Shown here: positions 40,684 through 52,338 of the stretch, in pieces | Layout of the letters: every line of letters starts with the position of its first letter | How positions within the stretch are numbered: the first letter of the stretch is position 1 | Source: Nematopogon swammerdamellus | Lineage: Eukaryota; Arthropoda; Insecta; Lepidoptera; Adelidae | Assembly (NCBI GenBank): GCA_946902875.1 | Contig: OX336337.1 | Location: 4,526,001-4,590,000 of the forward strand | DNA: 64,000 nucleotides | Direction of reading: 5' to 3' | The notes under the pieces: model-generated | Seen by the model: only the letters and a program-made list of their open reading frames with translations | Databases searched by the model: none | What the model was told of the DNA's origin: nothing | Made by a program: the position numbers and the translations under genes

Positions 40684-41408
40684 TGTGACTCGCTTCTGGC
40701 TGCATTCCAACTCAACCAGCATACATCTTTGTACTTTACTGTATAATTTCAAAACGTGCAAGGTCGATCGCAAGAGCTTTTGAAACTTAGCTCCGTGAAG
40801 TTAGCTACGCGCCAGCCCTTCCCGATTGGACCCCAAATTGGTCTACAGCGAGGCTTTTAGGGTTATTTCAGAGCGACAAAGTAAGCCTGCGCTGGATGTA
40901 TGCAGCTAACAAAGATTTACGAGCCTTGCTCGCTTGTTGGACACATTGTAAGTGGAAATTATGACGGACGAAAAGTAGTGTTCTGAGGGGAAAATTCCCT
41001 GCGGATATTTCTCTGTTTAAAATACGCAGGAAATGGCTAGAGAGGAGTTAATCAAAGCAAACTGAGGATGTGCTCAACAACTGAGGATGACTGAGGGCAT
41101 ACTTTAAGGTGATGTGAGACTGCGTCTGACTCGAATTTCAAGAAGTGTACCGCCAATATTACTTACCTGACAGATTCAGTTTTAATATATGTAAAACTTC
41201 ATCTATCAGCGCAGATCGATAGCTTTTTGAAAACACGATTTGATTAACTTCGCTTAAAACAATTTCGTCAGTACACTTGTGCATACGCATAAGTGTACTC
41301 TTATACCCGCAGTATCAGTTTTTTTTTAAATAAAAATACTTAAAAGTGTATCCGTCAATCCATCGATTTTGTATCCCATGTTCCTAATATTCTTGCATGC
41401 ATTATACA
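40684..41408. other. no feature recognised
   Basis: Mixed sequence, no ORF over 60 codons or repeat that I recognise. Confidence 0.4.
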
Positions 41409-41798
41409 TTTTTTTTTATGGAAACTGACACGGTTGGCTACATCACCTACAACGTCCGTGATGTCAGCCCATAACACCGGGTGAACTAGGTGCCATGTCA
41501 GTGCTTCCCCCTTTGATCGTGCCGGCTACACTGAACTGGTCGGAAAACACAAACTATTTACATAGCCGTTTTGACCGACGTTTCATTCAGTACGGTGGTA
41601 CCAACCAGGGCGGGTTAAACCCTACCACCAAGTAAGATTAGGAGGGAAGGGACCTACAGTTTTACGAGGAATCCGAACCTCGGTCAGCCTCCAACGGTCA
41701 GCGGTCACCCATCCAAGAACTGACCGCACCCAGCATTGCTTAACATTCAATAGCGACAGTTGACTGTCTGCATCACTGAGCTATCGAGGCTGACAAAT
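41409..41798 (-). mobile_element. SINE S1 with tRNA/5S-like head, full length
   Basis: Poly-A at 41409; head near 41790: GTCAGCCTCGATAGCTCAGT, then a diverged 5S-like part and GGTTCGGATTCC box B. Core hairpin present. Confidence 0.9.
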
Positions 41799-43435
41799 TG
41801 ATTTTTGTAGTAATATATTTATAACAAATAGGTAGGTTTTTGTTTTTTGTGTAGAGTACAAATACATTTTGTTTTTTCATTTTTATTTATTTTGGGGAAA
41901 CATTGTGCTTCTTATAAACCAGTAAAGTTTCTACAATTAGGCTAAAAATAAGAGAGAAAAGAAAAATAGAAAAATATATATGTATATAAAAAATTTATAA
42001 TTTATTTTGAACACACAGTAAGCATTTAAGCATAAGTATCAGTAAGTATGTATATGATTTGCTCAAGAAGCCAGTCTTCGTTTGTACCTGTACGTGCGAT
42101 GGGCTCTGCCTATAATCGTGTTATGCGAACGCACAGAGGGATTGCGACGATCTTCCCCCCACATCTCTACCGGCTGAGTGGTCGGATATAGGCCAAATCC
42201 AGAAAGCAGTGTTTCTCAAAGGGACCGGATAAGTCCGGATCTATGCTCTTGTTGGAACCGGTTCTATTTTTGTTTATATTTGTATAAATTTTATATGCGA
42301 ATAAGTCGAATTTATTAGAAACGATCTAACGGACTACTTTGTCCTTAGAGTTTGAGGGACATACTTGACGATGTCACTTTATACTTGAATGTATTCTTTT
42401 TGACGTGATGATGTCAAGTCTTATAAATTGATGAACACCGGCTGCACGCACGAAGAAGTGTAACGTTCCATCTAAACCTGTGTGTGCAAGCGAGAGCGCG
42501 ATAGAGACCTGTGTGTGCAAGCGAGACCGCGATAGAGAGGCATATACAATAGTAGGAAATACAAAACATATTTCTCCGTCTTTTGCGAGCCTCGAACCCG
42601 CGGTCCCTGCCACCATCACTGACCAGACGTTTTATCCAAGCGGGCTATCGACCGTCTACTTATCGCTGCAAATTTTCTCAACAGTATGTGAATTTCATGG
42701 AGCGACATCTAGAGTCTTCATCTAGCGTCAATATTAAATTAAATACTTCAGCCAGCGGTATACTTGATTTAGCAGTTAGGTAATTGTTTCAACGTTGAAC
42801 ATGTAGATGGCGTTATGTAGGTTTTTTAAATATAAATTTAAAAAAAAATTAATAGTCGTTATTTTCTCATATTTTTATTAGTTATTATCACATCTTTATC
42901 ATGTACTTAAATTAATTTTACATGGTAAATATCCGCCGGAACTGATTTACTTTATGACATCATCACGTAAAACTATCGTCCGTAAACCAACTTTACAGAC
43001 AACCAATTTTTTTATTCCTACTTGACTCGAAACAAGGATGTATTGTTTAATTATTCCCATCTGACTTTGATCAGCCCCTATTTACGAGGTCGTTATGTTG
43101 TCATAACTAATTAAGCGCAAAATATGTAACGACATATAAGTGGTCCTCGATTCTATGTTCGATTAAAACTAGAGCACCAATCCATAAATTCATGTGGGAC
43201 TTATAAAAATAAAAAAACCGTTCAGCTGTTCTAGAGTTGTTATAAGCGAATAACATGCAGACGGCAGACGTTGAATTAATGAATAAACTCTAAACAATGA
43301 GGAATATATACATTAAAGAATGAAAGATCATTCTCGTTTTACCAATCTATTGTATTATAATACACTTTATGCCACTTAACGCGTGGCAAGGGCGGGCTTA
43401 TTGCCTTAGGCAATTTCCTCCAGTCAACCCGGTAG
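41799..43435. other. mostly unassigned
   Basis: 42476-42537 has a 32-bp direct duplication (CCTGTGTGTGCAAGCGAG). 42583-42655 minus is tRNA-like (GATAGCCCGCTTGGATAAAA, then GCGGGTTCGAGGCTCGC). The remainder is AT-rich without features. Confidence 0.4.
42583..42655 (-). repeat. tRNA-like SINE head
   Basis: Box-A-like TAGCCCGCTTGGATAAAAC, then CGCGGGTTCGAGGCTCG as box B 40 nt later. No functional tRNA fold with a 3' acceptor is apparent, so SINE origin is more likely than a tRNA gene. Confidence 0.4.
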
Positions 43436-43439
43436 ACCT

Positions 43440-43592
43440 ATATTTTTACATGGAATCCGAACCATGGAGCAGTGGGTGAAGGTGTGCAAATTTTTTTTTC
43501 AACTCTCTAAAAAACTAAATTTTTTTCATTAAAACTGATTGGAGGATTCGAACCTCGTATCTCTCAGACGACTCGGCCACCCGCCCCGCCTA
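43440..43592 (-). mobile_element. tRNA-headed SINE, diverged (S2-like)
   Basis: Minus strand: GGGCGGGTGGCCGAGTCGTC (box A), GAGATACGAGGTTCGAATCC (box B), an A-rich stretch, then TTTGCACACCTTCACCCACT. The head is close to S2; the body is not kept. Confidence 0.6.
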
Positions 43593-44123
43593 TTCTTTAG
43601 TTATTCGAAACTGTATTATTTTTATTATCTTGCCTCGAGGAAAAGATCTGTTTCGTAAATGGCCGATACTTTAACCCTCAAACGCGTCAAAAGACGGATC
43701 GTTTTCAACAATGAATAGGCGTCTGGTTAGTGAGTAATGGTCTCTCATCAATCGGATCACTGAGGCGCGTCTATACGTCACTACTGCCAAGACTGATCAC
43801 TCCACCTATTCTTGCACAGAGCTATAAGATTTGACACATCTAGACCTTAAATCGGAAGAATTGAAAAATATAGAAACGTTGCTATCATGCAAAACATATT
43901 CTCATTTAAATTTTTATTTCGCCTTATTGAAATGGTTTTAAATGTTAAATAATATTAGTTTTTAGTCCCGCACCGTCACTCATATTAACTTAATAAATCG
44001 GCTTACCGGTCCGGGTCCCATAGAGGACTCGAAACGTCGAGCTGCAGCGATGCGCTCGCCATCATTGCACCGGTATTTATGTAATTTAAATTTATTTTTA
44101 TTTTATTTATTGCGGTAAACTTA
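43593..44123. other. no feature recognised
   Basis: AT-rich with a short GC patch at 44005-44060. Confidence 0.4.
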
Positions 44124-44268
44124 GGCCCACTTGCACCAACACAAATTTAATATATAAACCAGTTTAACTCGCTAAACCAGTTTAAGCTAGCACCCTTTGA
44201 CTGTGGGAACCGCGTTTAAATCCATAACTCGCTACTTAACTTTAAACTCGTGTTAGTGCAAGTGGGCC
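44124..44268. mobile_element. PIF/Harbinger-type MITE, TTA target site
   Basis: TIRs GGCCCACTTGCACCAACAC and GTGTTAGTGCAAGTGGGCC, TTA at 44121 and 44269. 145 bp, same family as 37281. Confidence 0.9.
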
Positions 44269-44950
44269 TTACAGTGTAAGGACTTAAATATAAACATACA
44301 AATATAATTCACAGGACACCAATTACAAGTTTACGTATTTATGTATAGTTATAGTAGATAAGTAAGGCAACGAAAAAAGTACGAAAAAATAACACAAATA
44401 ATGAAAACAAAATACATAGTTACACAAAAACATTACTTACACAAATTATTACTTAAAAACTAAAATAATCCTAAAACATTCTACTGCATCGCGAAAGCAC
44501 TTCTAAATTTATTCTTAAGTACAGTAGGGCTCGTGCAAAACAAATGATATAATTATTATAACGTTCAAATTTAACTAAACTAAATAATTAAACTTTAGAT
44601 TAAATATTACTTAACTAAACTTAGATTATATAAAAATCTACAATAAATCTTTAAATATTTTAATTTCAGTAGCCTACCGACTGCAAGTAAAATATTTCAT
44701 CCAACTCAGCCGACTCCGCCACAGTGCCCAATTAAATTTATAATTTAACTATATGATATTACGATTTTAATTATTAGACTGTAAGCGGTGTCATTTTGTG
44801 GCTAGTCACTAAATTACTTGTAAAAATATGTATAAAAAATAAAATACCCTGCGAAGTTTCTTCCCGGTTCTTCTTCGTGGGTGTAATCGAACCGGGTAGA
44901 ACAAATTGTCACAAGTTCGAGCGCAGTCTAACTGCCTTATGAATGATCAA
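44269..44950. other. AT-rich, unassigned
   Basis: 44857-44905 repeats the motif CGAAGTTTCTTCCCGGTTCT seen reversed at 8360 and 63515. Otherwise nothing. Confidence 0.4.
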
Positions 44951-45705
44951 TCTATACATATAATAAAATCGTAGAGGTAAGAAAGTCTGTACATTGAATG
45001 TATTCGGAAAAAAACTAACCAGGGTGGCTTAAAATGAGATAGTAAACATGTTAGAACAGTTTTTAAAATTTTTGTTTGTTTGTTTGTTTGTCTGTACGCG
45101 CATCACGCAAAAACCACTGAACGGAATTAGACGAAACTTTGTATAGTGGCAGTTTATATGCCGGGTTAACATAATACGTAAAAAAAATAACAAAAATAAA
45201 AAAAAATAACAATTATAAACATTATTGCGCGTTTAAAATCACGTAGTCCAAAGTACATAATTATATCTTGAGAACTGGCAGCAAATACAATTTGAATAAA
45301 ATATTCATTCGAAATTTAAAAATAAGTAGATACAACGAAAATGACAGTTCTTCTTTTTTATAACTTGAACACAATAGTCTATACATATCTATTCTTTCTA
45401 TAAATATCATAAAAACGTAAATGCAAAAATGTCTATTTGTACGCGCATCTCGCAAAAACCACTGAACGGAATTTGACGAAACTTTTTATAGTGACAGTGT
45501 ATATCCCGGATTAACGTAATAATTAAAAAATATAATAAAAATCACGTAATCCAAAGTAAAGATAAAAAACAATTTTAAATGTCATGTTGACAACGGAGAA
45601 CTGTCATCTCGACGTGAGCTGGCCGGTGACAAATTGTTTGATAAATAAAAATAATAATTGAAAGTCGAAGTTATGTCGCTGTCATTGGTGCAATAAAATT
45701 TATAT

Positions 45706-47243
45706 ATCTGTTGCCCGCGGCTTCGCTCGCGTGAAATTCGTATTTTAAAAAAAGACAGTAAGTACTAAAGGCGGGCCCGAAGTCGGATCTGCGCTCACGT
45801 AAACGATATTCTTTCTCGATGAAAGTAACTAAGGGCGAGGCGGAAGGCGGAGCTGAGTTCAGGAAGAAGAAAAACATTTTTGAGGAAAGTAAGTAACTAA
45901 GGGCGAGGCCGAAGGCCGAGCTCTATTCTGGAAGACCATAAACCTTCTCGAAGAAAGTAAGTAACTATGGGCGAGGCCGCAGGCTGAGCTGCGTTCAGGA
46001 AGAAGCTAAACCATCTTGAAGAAAGTAAGTAATTAAGGAGAGGCCGAAGGCCGAGCTACGTTCGGATAATTGAAAAACCATCTCGAAGAAAGCAAGTAAT
46101 TAAGGGCGAGGCTGAAGGCCGAGCTGCGTTCAGGAAGAAGCTAAACCATCTTGAAGAAAGTAAGCAACTAAGGCGAGGCCGAAGGCCGAGCTACGTTCTG
46201 ACAAATGATAAACCATCTCGAAGAAAGCAAGTAACTAAGGGCGAGGCCGAAGGCCGAGCTGCGTTCAGGAAGAAGCTAAACCATCTCGAATAAAGTTAAT
46301 TAATATTAAGATTGAGTTAATTTAATTTAAATTTTATTATAACGTCCACGCTTCTAACGGCAAATATACCGTGCATCCTAGAACCTCGCGGTTATTCCCG
46401 GCTGGATGGCAAGAGGCCCGATGCTATCACCTTAGTGCCATGGACTAAGGGTAGTTCTTTGATGTGGGACGCCACTTTTGTTCTCACATTGGCTCCAAGT
46501 CACGTTAGGACATCTTCAAGAGCGGCTGGCGCGGCCGAGGCTGGGGCGGAGAGCCTCAAACGCAGCAAATTATAGAAATATAATTCAAGATTTCGAATTT
46601 GTTGCGTTTGCGGTTGAAACCCTCGGTCCGTGGAGCAGTGAAGCCAAAAGAGGCTTGAGCTGGTTGACGCAACTGGTGTCCCGCCATCAAGGGCTTATGT
46701 ACTTCATTCAAAGAGTAAGCCTTGCCATCCAGCGGGGTAATGCCGCAAGTGCTCTAAGAACATTTGAAAATGCCCGTTTTGATAGTTATTTTAATGTTTG
46801 TTAGGTAGGTTTAATTCTTTAGTTATTAATATTACTTTTTTATTTTTATGAAATAAATCGATTGAGTAAACGATATTATATACTATCGAAGAAAGGAAGT
46901 CTTTAAGGGCGAAGCCCGAAGGCGGAAGAGGGTTTTTGGTTTACCTGAACACAGCTCGGCCTTCGGCCTCGCACTTAGTTCCTTCCTTTCTTCCAGAAGG
47001 TTTATCGTCTTCCTGAATGCAGCTCGGCCTTCGGCCTCGCCCTTAATTACTTCCTTTATTTGAGAAAGGTTTATCGTTTACCTGAAAGCAGCTCGGCCTT
47101 TGGCCTCGCCCTTAGTTAGTTACTTTCTTTAAGAAGGTTTATCGATTACCTGAACGCAGCTCGGCCTTCGGCCTCGCCCTTAGTTACTTACATTCTTCTT
47201 TGGAATACGAATTTCACGCGAGCGGAGCCGCGGGCTCAGCTAG
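45706..47243. repeat. inverted array with a 570-bp central insert
   Basis: Left arm 45706-46305 with GGCGAGGCCGAAGGCCGAGC units; right arm 46868-47243 with GCTCGGCCTTCGGCCTCGCC units; outer ends GCCCGCGGCTTCGCTCGCG and its complement. Confidence 0.85.
46384..46866 (+). pseudogene. captured 3' end of a retroelement-type gene
   Basis: The first frame reads RPDAITLVPWTKGSSLMWDA then TFVLTLAPSH; a shift near 46560 leads to FVAFAVETLGPWSSEAKRGL, FIQRVSLAIQRGNAASAL and a stop at 46804, followed by a 3' UTR with GAAATAAATCG. I associate the RPD...VPW...WDAT...ETLGPW...RISLAIQRGNAAS order with a C-terminal region in invertebrate reverse-transcriptase proteins, possibly nuclease-like (from memory, unverified). 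It is frameshifted, so not functional. Its position exactly between two array arms suggests capture. Confidence 0.6.
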
Positions 47244-48285
47244 TAAACAATACAATACAATATAATATACCAGCAGATTTGCGAGTTGAAAGAAATCAAT
47301 TTTCTGAGATTGAGATTGTATCATACTGCGTCTAAATAAAATAAACATACAATTGAATTCGTTCCTAACAATAATAGTCTTAGGAGTAACGGTTTAAAGT
47401 CTTACAGTCTTCATAAATCCCTTTTAAAAGCGATTTCATCTAAGACAGTTGCAAATTGAGAGTACCTCTACGTATAAGTTTTTAAACGCAGATCTGGCAG
47501 GTTATAGTCTTTGGACCGATTCAAAAGCTCTGAGAGAGGATTACCAGAGCGGATCTCGCCTGGGACAGTATGCGCGGCGACTGGAGAGTAACTCCACGCG
47601 TAGTGTAGTGGAAAGCAGCCCTCTATTCCAATTTGTGCACGACGAAACACATTAATCAACGCGTATAAGCAACAATTCATTGGGAGGGAAGTCTTTTCTA
47701 TAAGGACACACATGGGGCAGGAGCCATTGGTCCCCGGCTGGGTGAGGGTCCCAAAGTGCCGACGTCTGTTACACCGAAAAAGAGGAGCTCCGCGTATTTA
47801 TTTTATTATAAATTGCCGTTAAAATGTCTAAACTTAAAATAAATCGGAAAACCTATGAAATGTCTAAATGTGAATGAACAAAATGAATAACAATGAACAA
47901 CATTTTAAATCTAAAAATATTTCAGAAAAATACATAGTGTACAATTTCTTAATTAATTCTATAAATATTTCTTAAAAATTACTTTAATAGCTAACTTTAA
48001 AATATTCACGACACTAAATAAAAGTGCATACTGATGTTTTCAGTTAGATTTTTTTACTTTTTAAAAGGGTCCCAAATCTGCCCAAGTGCCCCCCTGCATG
48101 GTTTAGGACGGCTCTGTTCATTGATATGTGTGACGCGCTGTGCTTTTCAAGGCCGCAACTCGGCCTGATTGGCCGACCTCGGTAACGATACGTTATAAAT
48201 TTCGTCTCGCGGCTGGGCGGGCAAATCCAGGACGACTTTACACATGCGCTGTGTACTGCCACTATCGTTGCATACAGGCACATCA
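47244..48285. other. unassigned
   Basis: ORFs at 47449-47655 (plus) and 47468-47713 (minus) overlap and show no motif. 47810-48010 is AT-rich. Confidence 0.35.
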
Positions 48286-48545
48286 GTGCAGTTTACTTAT
48301 AAAGCGCTCCCGTTTACATAGTTCAGTTGCGTGTCGTGTCTACTAGTGTCAAACTTGGAATCGACCAGGAGTTGGGAAACTATCTGGGCAGCGGTGCGTG
48401 CGTCGGGAGCGAGGCGTGACTAGAAAACGTCATCCGACCTAACCCCTGTCCCGCCATGCCGCTTCGTCACGTCCGCCGAGGACAAAAGCAAGGAAAAATC
48501 GCCTAATCTGCCGAAGGAAAGTTCGGAAACTTACAGGCGAAGAGG
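48286..48545 (+). promoter_or_regulatory. candidate Pol II promoter and non-coding first exon
   Basis: TTATAAAG at 48298 is followed 24-26 bp later by TTCAGTTGCG, a good arthropod initiator (TCAGTT), in sequence of higher GC than its surroundings. The downstream ~215 bp lacks stops-free coding, and GAAGAG|GTGTGTAG at about 48543 is a passable splice donor. No repeat family covers 48290-48640. It could be a host gene start whose exons lie outside, a lncRNA, or chance. Confidence 0.3.
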
Positions 48546-48824
48546 TGTGTAGTGAATCTACATAGTTAAATAGGTTCCCATTCTGGTAGTGATTTATTTC
48601 AGCCTGTTGAACTAACCGTGCCAGTTCGTTTTCGGAATTCGAATTTCATAAACGAATTCCGTAAAGTTGCGTTTCAGAATTCAATTTTGGAACGGGGCGT
48701 TCGAAAAGCACGTGTCTGGTATTAGTTTGAAAAAGGAATTCGGAAAATGGCATTCGCTGATCTTTCAAATTTACTCTACTAATCATTTCTTACGTTTACT
48801 ACTACACATATACCACACGCACGC

Positions 48825-49137
48825 TCTGTATCCCGACAATCGGGGTAAGCAGAGTAGTCGGTTGTTGCTGTGCTGCAGTACTCTTCTAAATTACAGCTCA
48901 ACACTGACCACCACGTTTAGCAAAATATTCGGGCAAGATAACTATCAAGTAGCAAGTAAGGCACGAAGACCCACCTGCTACATGACACGGTGGAAGGACC
49001 GTGCCAAGGTGGCTAGCCTGTCCTGTCGCTCTTATGCACGGCATCTTGTCCATTATCACTTAGTCGCCTTTTACGGCGTACACGGGAAGAGATGCAGTGG
49101 GGCTATTCTTTTATGTACCGACCCCACACGGTACTTA
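48825..49137 (-). mobile_element. repeat R3, full length
   Basis: From ACGCTCTGTATCCCGACAAT to TGTACCGACCCCACACGGTA. It contains GAAGACCCACCTGCTACATG and GGAAGGACCGTGCCAAGG. ~313 bp, no A-tail. A 160-codon plus ORF across it is spurious. Confidence 0.88.
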
Positions 49138-49189
49138 CGTTTAATATAGCTCTCATTCAAAATACGAGTAATTACTACATATATATTTA

Positions 49190-49585
49190 TTTTTATGTGA
49201 ACAGATGAACAGATACGGTTGGCTGCATCACTTACAACATCCGCGATGTCAGCCCATAACACCTTGGTGAACTGGATGCCATGTTAGTGCTTCCCTTTGG
49301 TCGTGACGAATGCCGACTACGCGAACTGGACGGAAACACTAACTGACACGGTTGGCTACATCACTACAACATTCGTGATGTCAGCCCATAACACCGGGTG
49401 AACTAGGTGCCATGTCAGTGCTTCCCTTCATTTCATGTCGGCTACACTGAACTGGACGGAAAACACGAACTATTTACACAGCAGTTCCAATCGACCTCTC
49501 ATTCAGTGCGGCGGTACCAACCCTAGGATTAAACCCTACCACCTAGTAAGGTAGGAAGGAAAAGGACCTACAGATGTTTTACTTA
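49190..49585 (-). mobile_element. two tandem SINE S1 copies
   Basis: First S1 terminus 49195-49335 (diverged), second 49340-49585 with core GGGTTTAATCCTAGGGTTGG (loop shortened). Both are minus. Confidence 0.85.
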
Positions 49586-49894
49586 CTTAAGTAAAAAAAA
49601 AATGACATCTAGTTTTACCGTTCATAAGAAAAACCGAAATAAGTTCTCTCTTCGAGTATATTTCGTGACCTTCAATAAATGTAGTCGCATAAAAGATATA
49701 AAGAAAGTGATACATAATAACGAGCTGAACACATAACAACTGTGACGATCACTTGTGCGATATATTTCCCGCAAATGGGATATAACGTCGCAATTGTGGT
49801 TTCTCTTGAGGGGACTACGCAGCATTGTCTTCTGCTATTAAAGTGTTAAGGTGCCTTATGCATCTGTTCACTCTATATATGTATTTATATATTC

Positions 49895-50010
49895 TTTATT
49901 GAACACGAATTTATACAAATTAGGCACAACAGGTGAGCTTAATGCCGCGAGGCATTCTAACTAACCTTTGGGATGTGGGAGAAGTACATGCAGGCGAACA
50001 AGAGGTTTCG
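49895..50010 (-). mobile_element. LINE 3' end (GCCTCGCGGCATTAAG type)
   Basis: TTATTGAACACGAATTTATA, AATGCCGCGAGGCATTC and CTTTGGGATGTGGGAGAAGT: reverse of 17325. Confidence 0.55.
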
Positions 50011-50125
50011 GTAAAATATCAGGCAATATATCAGAAATAAAAAGCATTTTGCTCTAAAAACTTTGCGACTTTTAATTTCAAATTAAACAATTTAACTGCG
50101 AACTGGTCTTTTCATTTCCTTCACA

Positions 50126-50283
50126 TACTACGCGATTCAAATCACAGATAAATAAAATAAAAAAATGGTGCGGGACAAACTGTCAAACTAACTTAACTTC
50201 AGTAAGATCTTACTGAAGTGAAGTTAGTTTGACGTTATGCTGTCAGTTTTGTCCTGTCCTATTGTTATTTGAATCGCGTAGTA
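50126..50283. mobile_element. palindromic MITE, 158 bp
   Basis: Terminal TACTACGCGATTCAAAT and its complement; central perfect 52-bp palindrome 50182-50233 starting GTCAAACTAACTTAACTTCA around AGATCT. Most of the element pairs with itself. Confidence 0.85.
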
Positions 50284-51584
50284 CGTCAAACTCAAATCTA
50301 ACCTCCAACGCCCAGACCAACGCATTTTACTGAGCACCTGTCAAGAACCGCAACTTAAACGCGCCATTTTGAAATGTCAATTCTGTTCTCAGTTTGTCTT
50401 CAGTGAATGAGTGAGAATGACAACTCCGAACGCGCCTCTAGCGCCAACGCTGGGTGCCTTGTAAAGTATGTCGGTCCGTACAGTACTTAATTATTGCGAA
50501 CTGCATTTCAGTCTAATGTAAATAGATAACAGTTGTGGAACCGAACGATTGGCTATAAATTGTTCTTGTTGAATCTAGGCACCGTGCCAATGCTTCCCTT
50601 TGATCGTGCCGCTTACACTAAGCTGAGTTTGTTTTTCTTCAGTAGAACGACGGATATGTTATGTTTCAACCTTCTGGATAAAATTCAAGTAGAATGGCCT
50701 ATAATGACCTTAAGGAGCGGGAGATATCGTTGACCTGCTGTTTTCCAGACAACTTCGATTGGGGCGATAAAAAGTTTGTTTAACGTTCGCGGTCGGACGC
50801 CTAGCACCCCCTCTCCCCCCCTCCCTATCCCACCTCTTCCTTCCGTTTCCCTTCCGTCCCCTGCTTTGCCCTGTTCCGTGAAAAGTGAATAAGCTTAATT
50901 TCAAACTCGGAACTCTTAATAAAAAATGCAAGGTTTACTTTTGAAGCCGGAAAAGTTTCCGAGGACTTTAAGTAAAAATATTCAAGACATTTTTTAAAGA
51001 CGCTAAAAACGTTCGACGTTCAAAAGCGCTGATTTCTTTGAAAGAACGTACGGCCCACGCGGAAGATTAATTACAAAAACATAAAACTATCATATTATGT
51101 GGATTACAACTACATTATAAATGATTGAATCTATTTAAAAAAAAAAACTTATAAAATTCACTTAAAATAAACATTATTCTATTCTTTAATTAAACAATCG
51201 AAAGCAACAATCATTACATATCAAAAAGTTTCCCAGAAGAAGGAAAGCTAGAAATTTAAATGAACACAGCAGCAACTCATCACGATATCCCGGAAATGAA
51301 AAGCATGCTAAAACTACGAACCGACGACCGTGTTTTCTTTATTGCAGGTAAAAACAAAAACAATTTGCGAAGAGCTGTGGTAATTAAACATTTTCGCACG
51401 TGGATAAATTTACATAACAAAGGAGCCACGCGGACTCGCCAAATGTGTCCTATGTAAAATGCTCGCAATTAAAGCTTCACACGACCACAGAATACATTAA
51501 TACCACTAACGTACAGAAGTATCACTCTACAAAGACACATAAATTCTTCCATCGGTTCTTAAAATAGTTTCTCTGGCGCACCGC
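50284..51584. other. mostly unassigned
   Basis: 50570-50630 is an S1 scrap (minus; GCACCGTGCCAATGCTTCCC). 50795-50880 is C/T-rich. 51100-51260 is AT-rich. ORF 51260-51457 has no motif. Confidence 0.4.
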
Positions 51585-51813
51585 TAGGATGTAGAACTGA
51601 CTTCCGGCGAGTGTTTTTTCCGAATCCTTTAACCTGGGTGTCTTCAAATGGTAGTCGTACCAACGGGCTAGACAGCCCAGCAACAGTCCGCAAATCTGCT
51701 GGCATGGCGCCTCACTGAGCGTGGTTTCGCGAGGAGAGGTGTTTTTGGCACTGTCGACTGTACCATTGGTCCCTCAACACAGCCACCCATGTTGGTTTAC
51801 ATTAAAAAAAAAT
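51585..51813 (+). mobile_element. LINE LB 3' end
   Basis: CTTCCGGCGAGTGTTTTTTC (LPASVF), GCTAGACAGCCCAGCAACAG, GAGCGTGGTTTCGCGAGGAG, CATTGGTCCCTCAACACAGC and a tail GTTGGTTTACATTAAAAAA. Confidence 0.85.
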
Positions 51814-52014
51814 AGCTACTCTTGCTGCGACGTGATAAAGTGCGATTCAGCTCGCACAGCGCTGCTTGCCTAAAATCATATGCACCTACAACACGCTTCT
51901 CTTTCTATCGCGTAACCCTATCTCTTCTGACGCGGCACGTTTCATTGAATTGGCCCGCCAAGCCGGGCCAGCCGTTGTGCTTGTAGCTTTATACCTAAAG
52001 TGTACCGTGTACCT

Positions 52015-52338
52015 TGTACCGTGTGGGGCCGGTACTTTAAAAGAATAGCCCCACTGCATCTTTTCCCGTGTATGTCGTAAAAGGCGACTAAGGGATATGA
52101 CTCCCTTCTTATATTACTAGGTGGTAGGGTTTAACGCGCCCGGGTTGTTCCCACAGCACTGAATGAAAGGTCGGTCGAAACGGCTATGCAAATAGTTTGT
52201 GTTTTCCGTCCAGTTCAGTGTAGCCGGCACGACCGAAGGGAAGCACTGACGTGCACCAAGTTCACCTGGTGTTATGGGCTCACATCACAGATGTTGTAGA
52301 TGATGTAGCCAACTGTGTCAGTTTCCATAAAAAAAAAG
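52015..52338 (+). mobile_element. SINE S1 with GTGTGGGG head, full length
   Basis: TACCGTGTGGGGCCGGTACT to GTGTCAGTTTCCATAAAAAA. Core slightly mutated (GGTTTAACGCGCCCGGGTTG). Confidence 0.9.

Larger units (their letters stand above)
44951..47243 (+). mobile_element. large non-autonomous Helitron, copy 3 (2,293 bp)
   Basis: 5' TCTATACATATAATAAAATC after A, 3' CGGAGCCGCGGGCTCAGCTAG before T. The 5' 750 bp has a ~130-bp direct repeat (GTACGCGCATCACGCAAAAA at 45094; GTACGCGCATCTCGCAAAAA at 45439). From 45706 an outward-facing Helitron 3' end starts an inverted array with a captured gene fragment in its centre. Same architecture as copies 1 and 2 but a different subfamily. Confidence 0.75.

Noticed and set aside
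46478..46804. Functional 108-codon gene
   Set aside because: The upstream part of the same protein lies in another frame with an in-frame stop, so it is a frameshifted remnant.
48667..49149. 160-codon plus ORF, the longest in the window
   Set aside because: Two thirds of it lies antisense across a standard R3 repeat.
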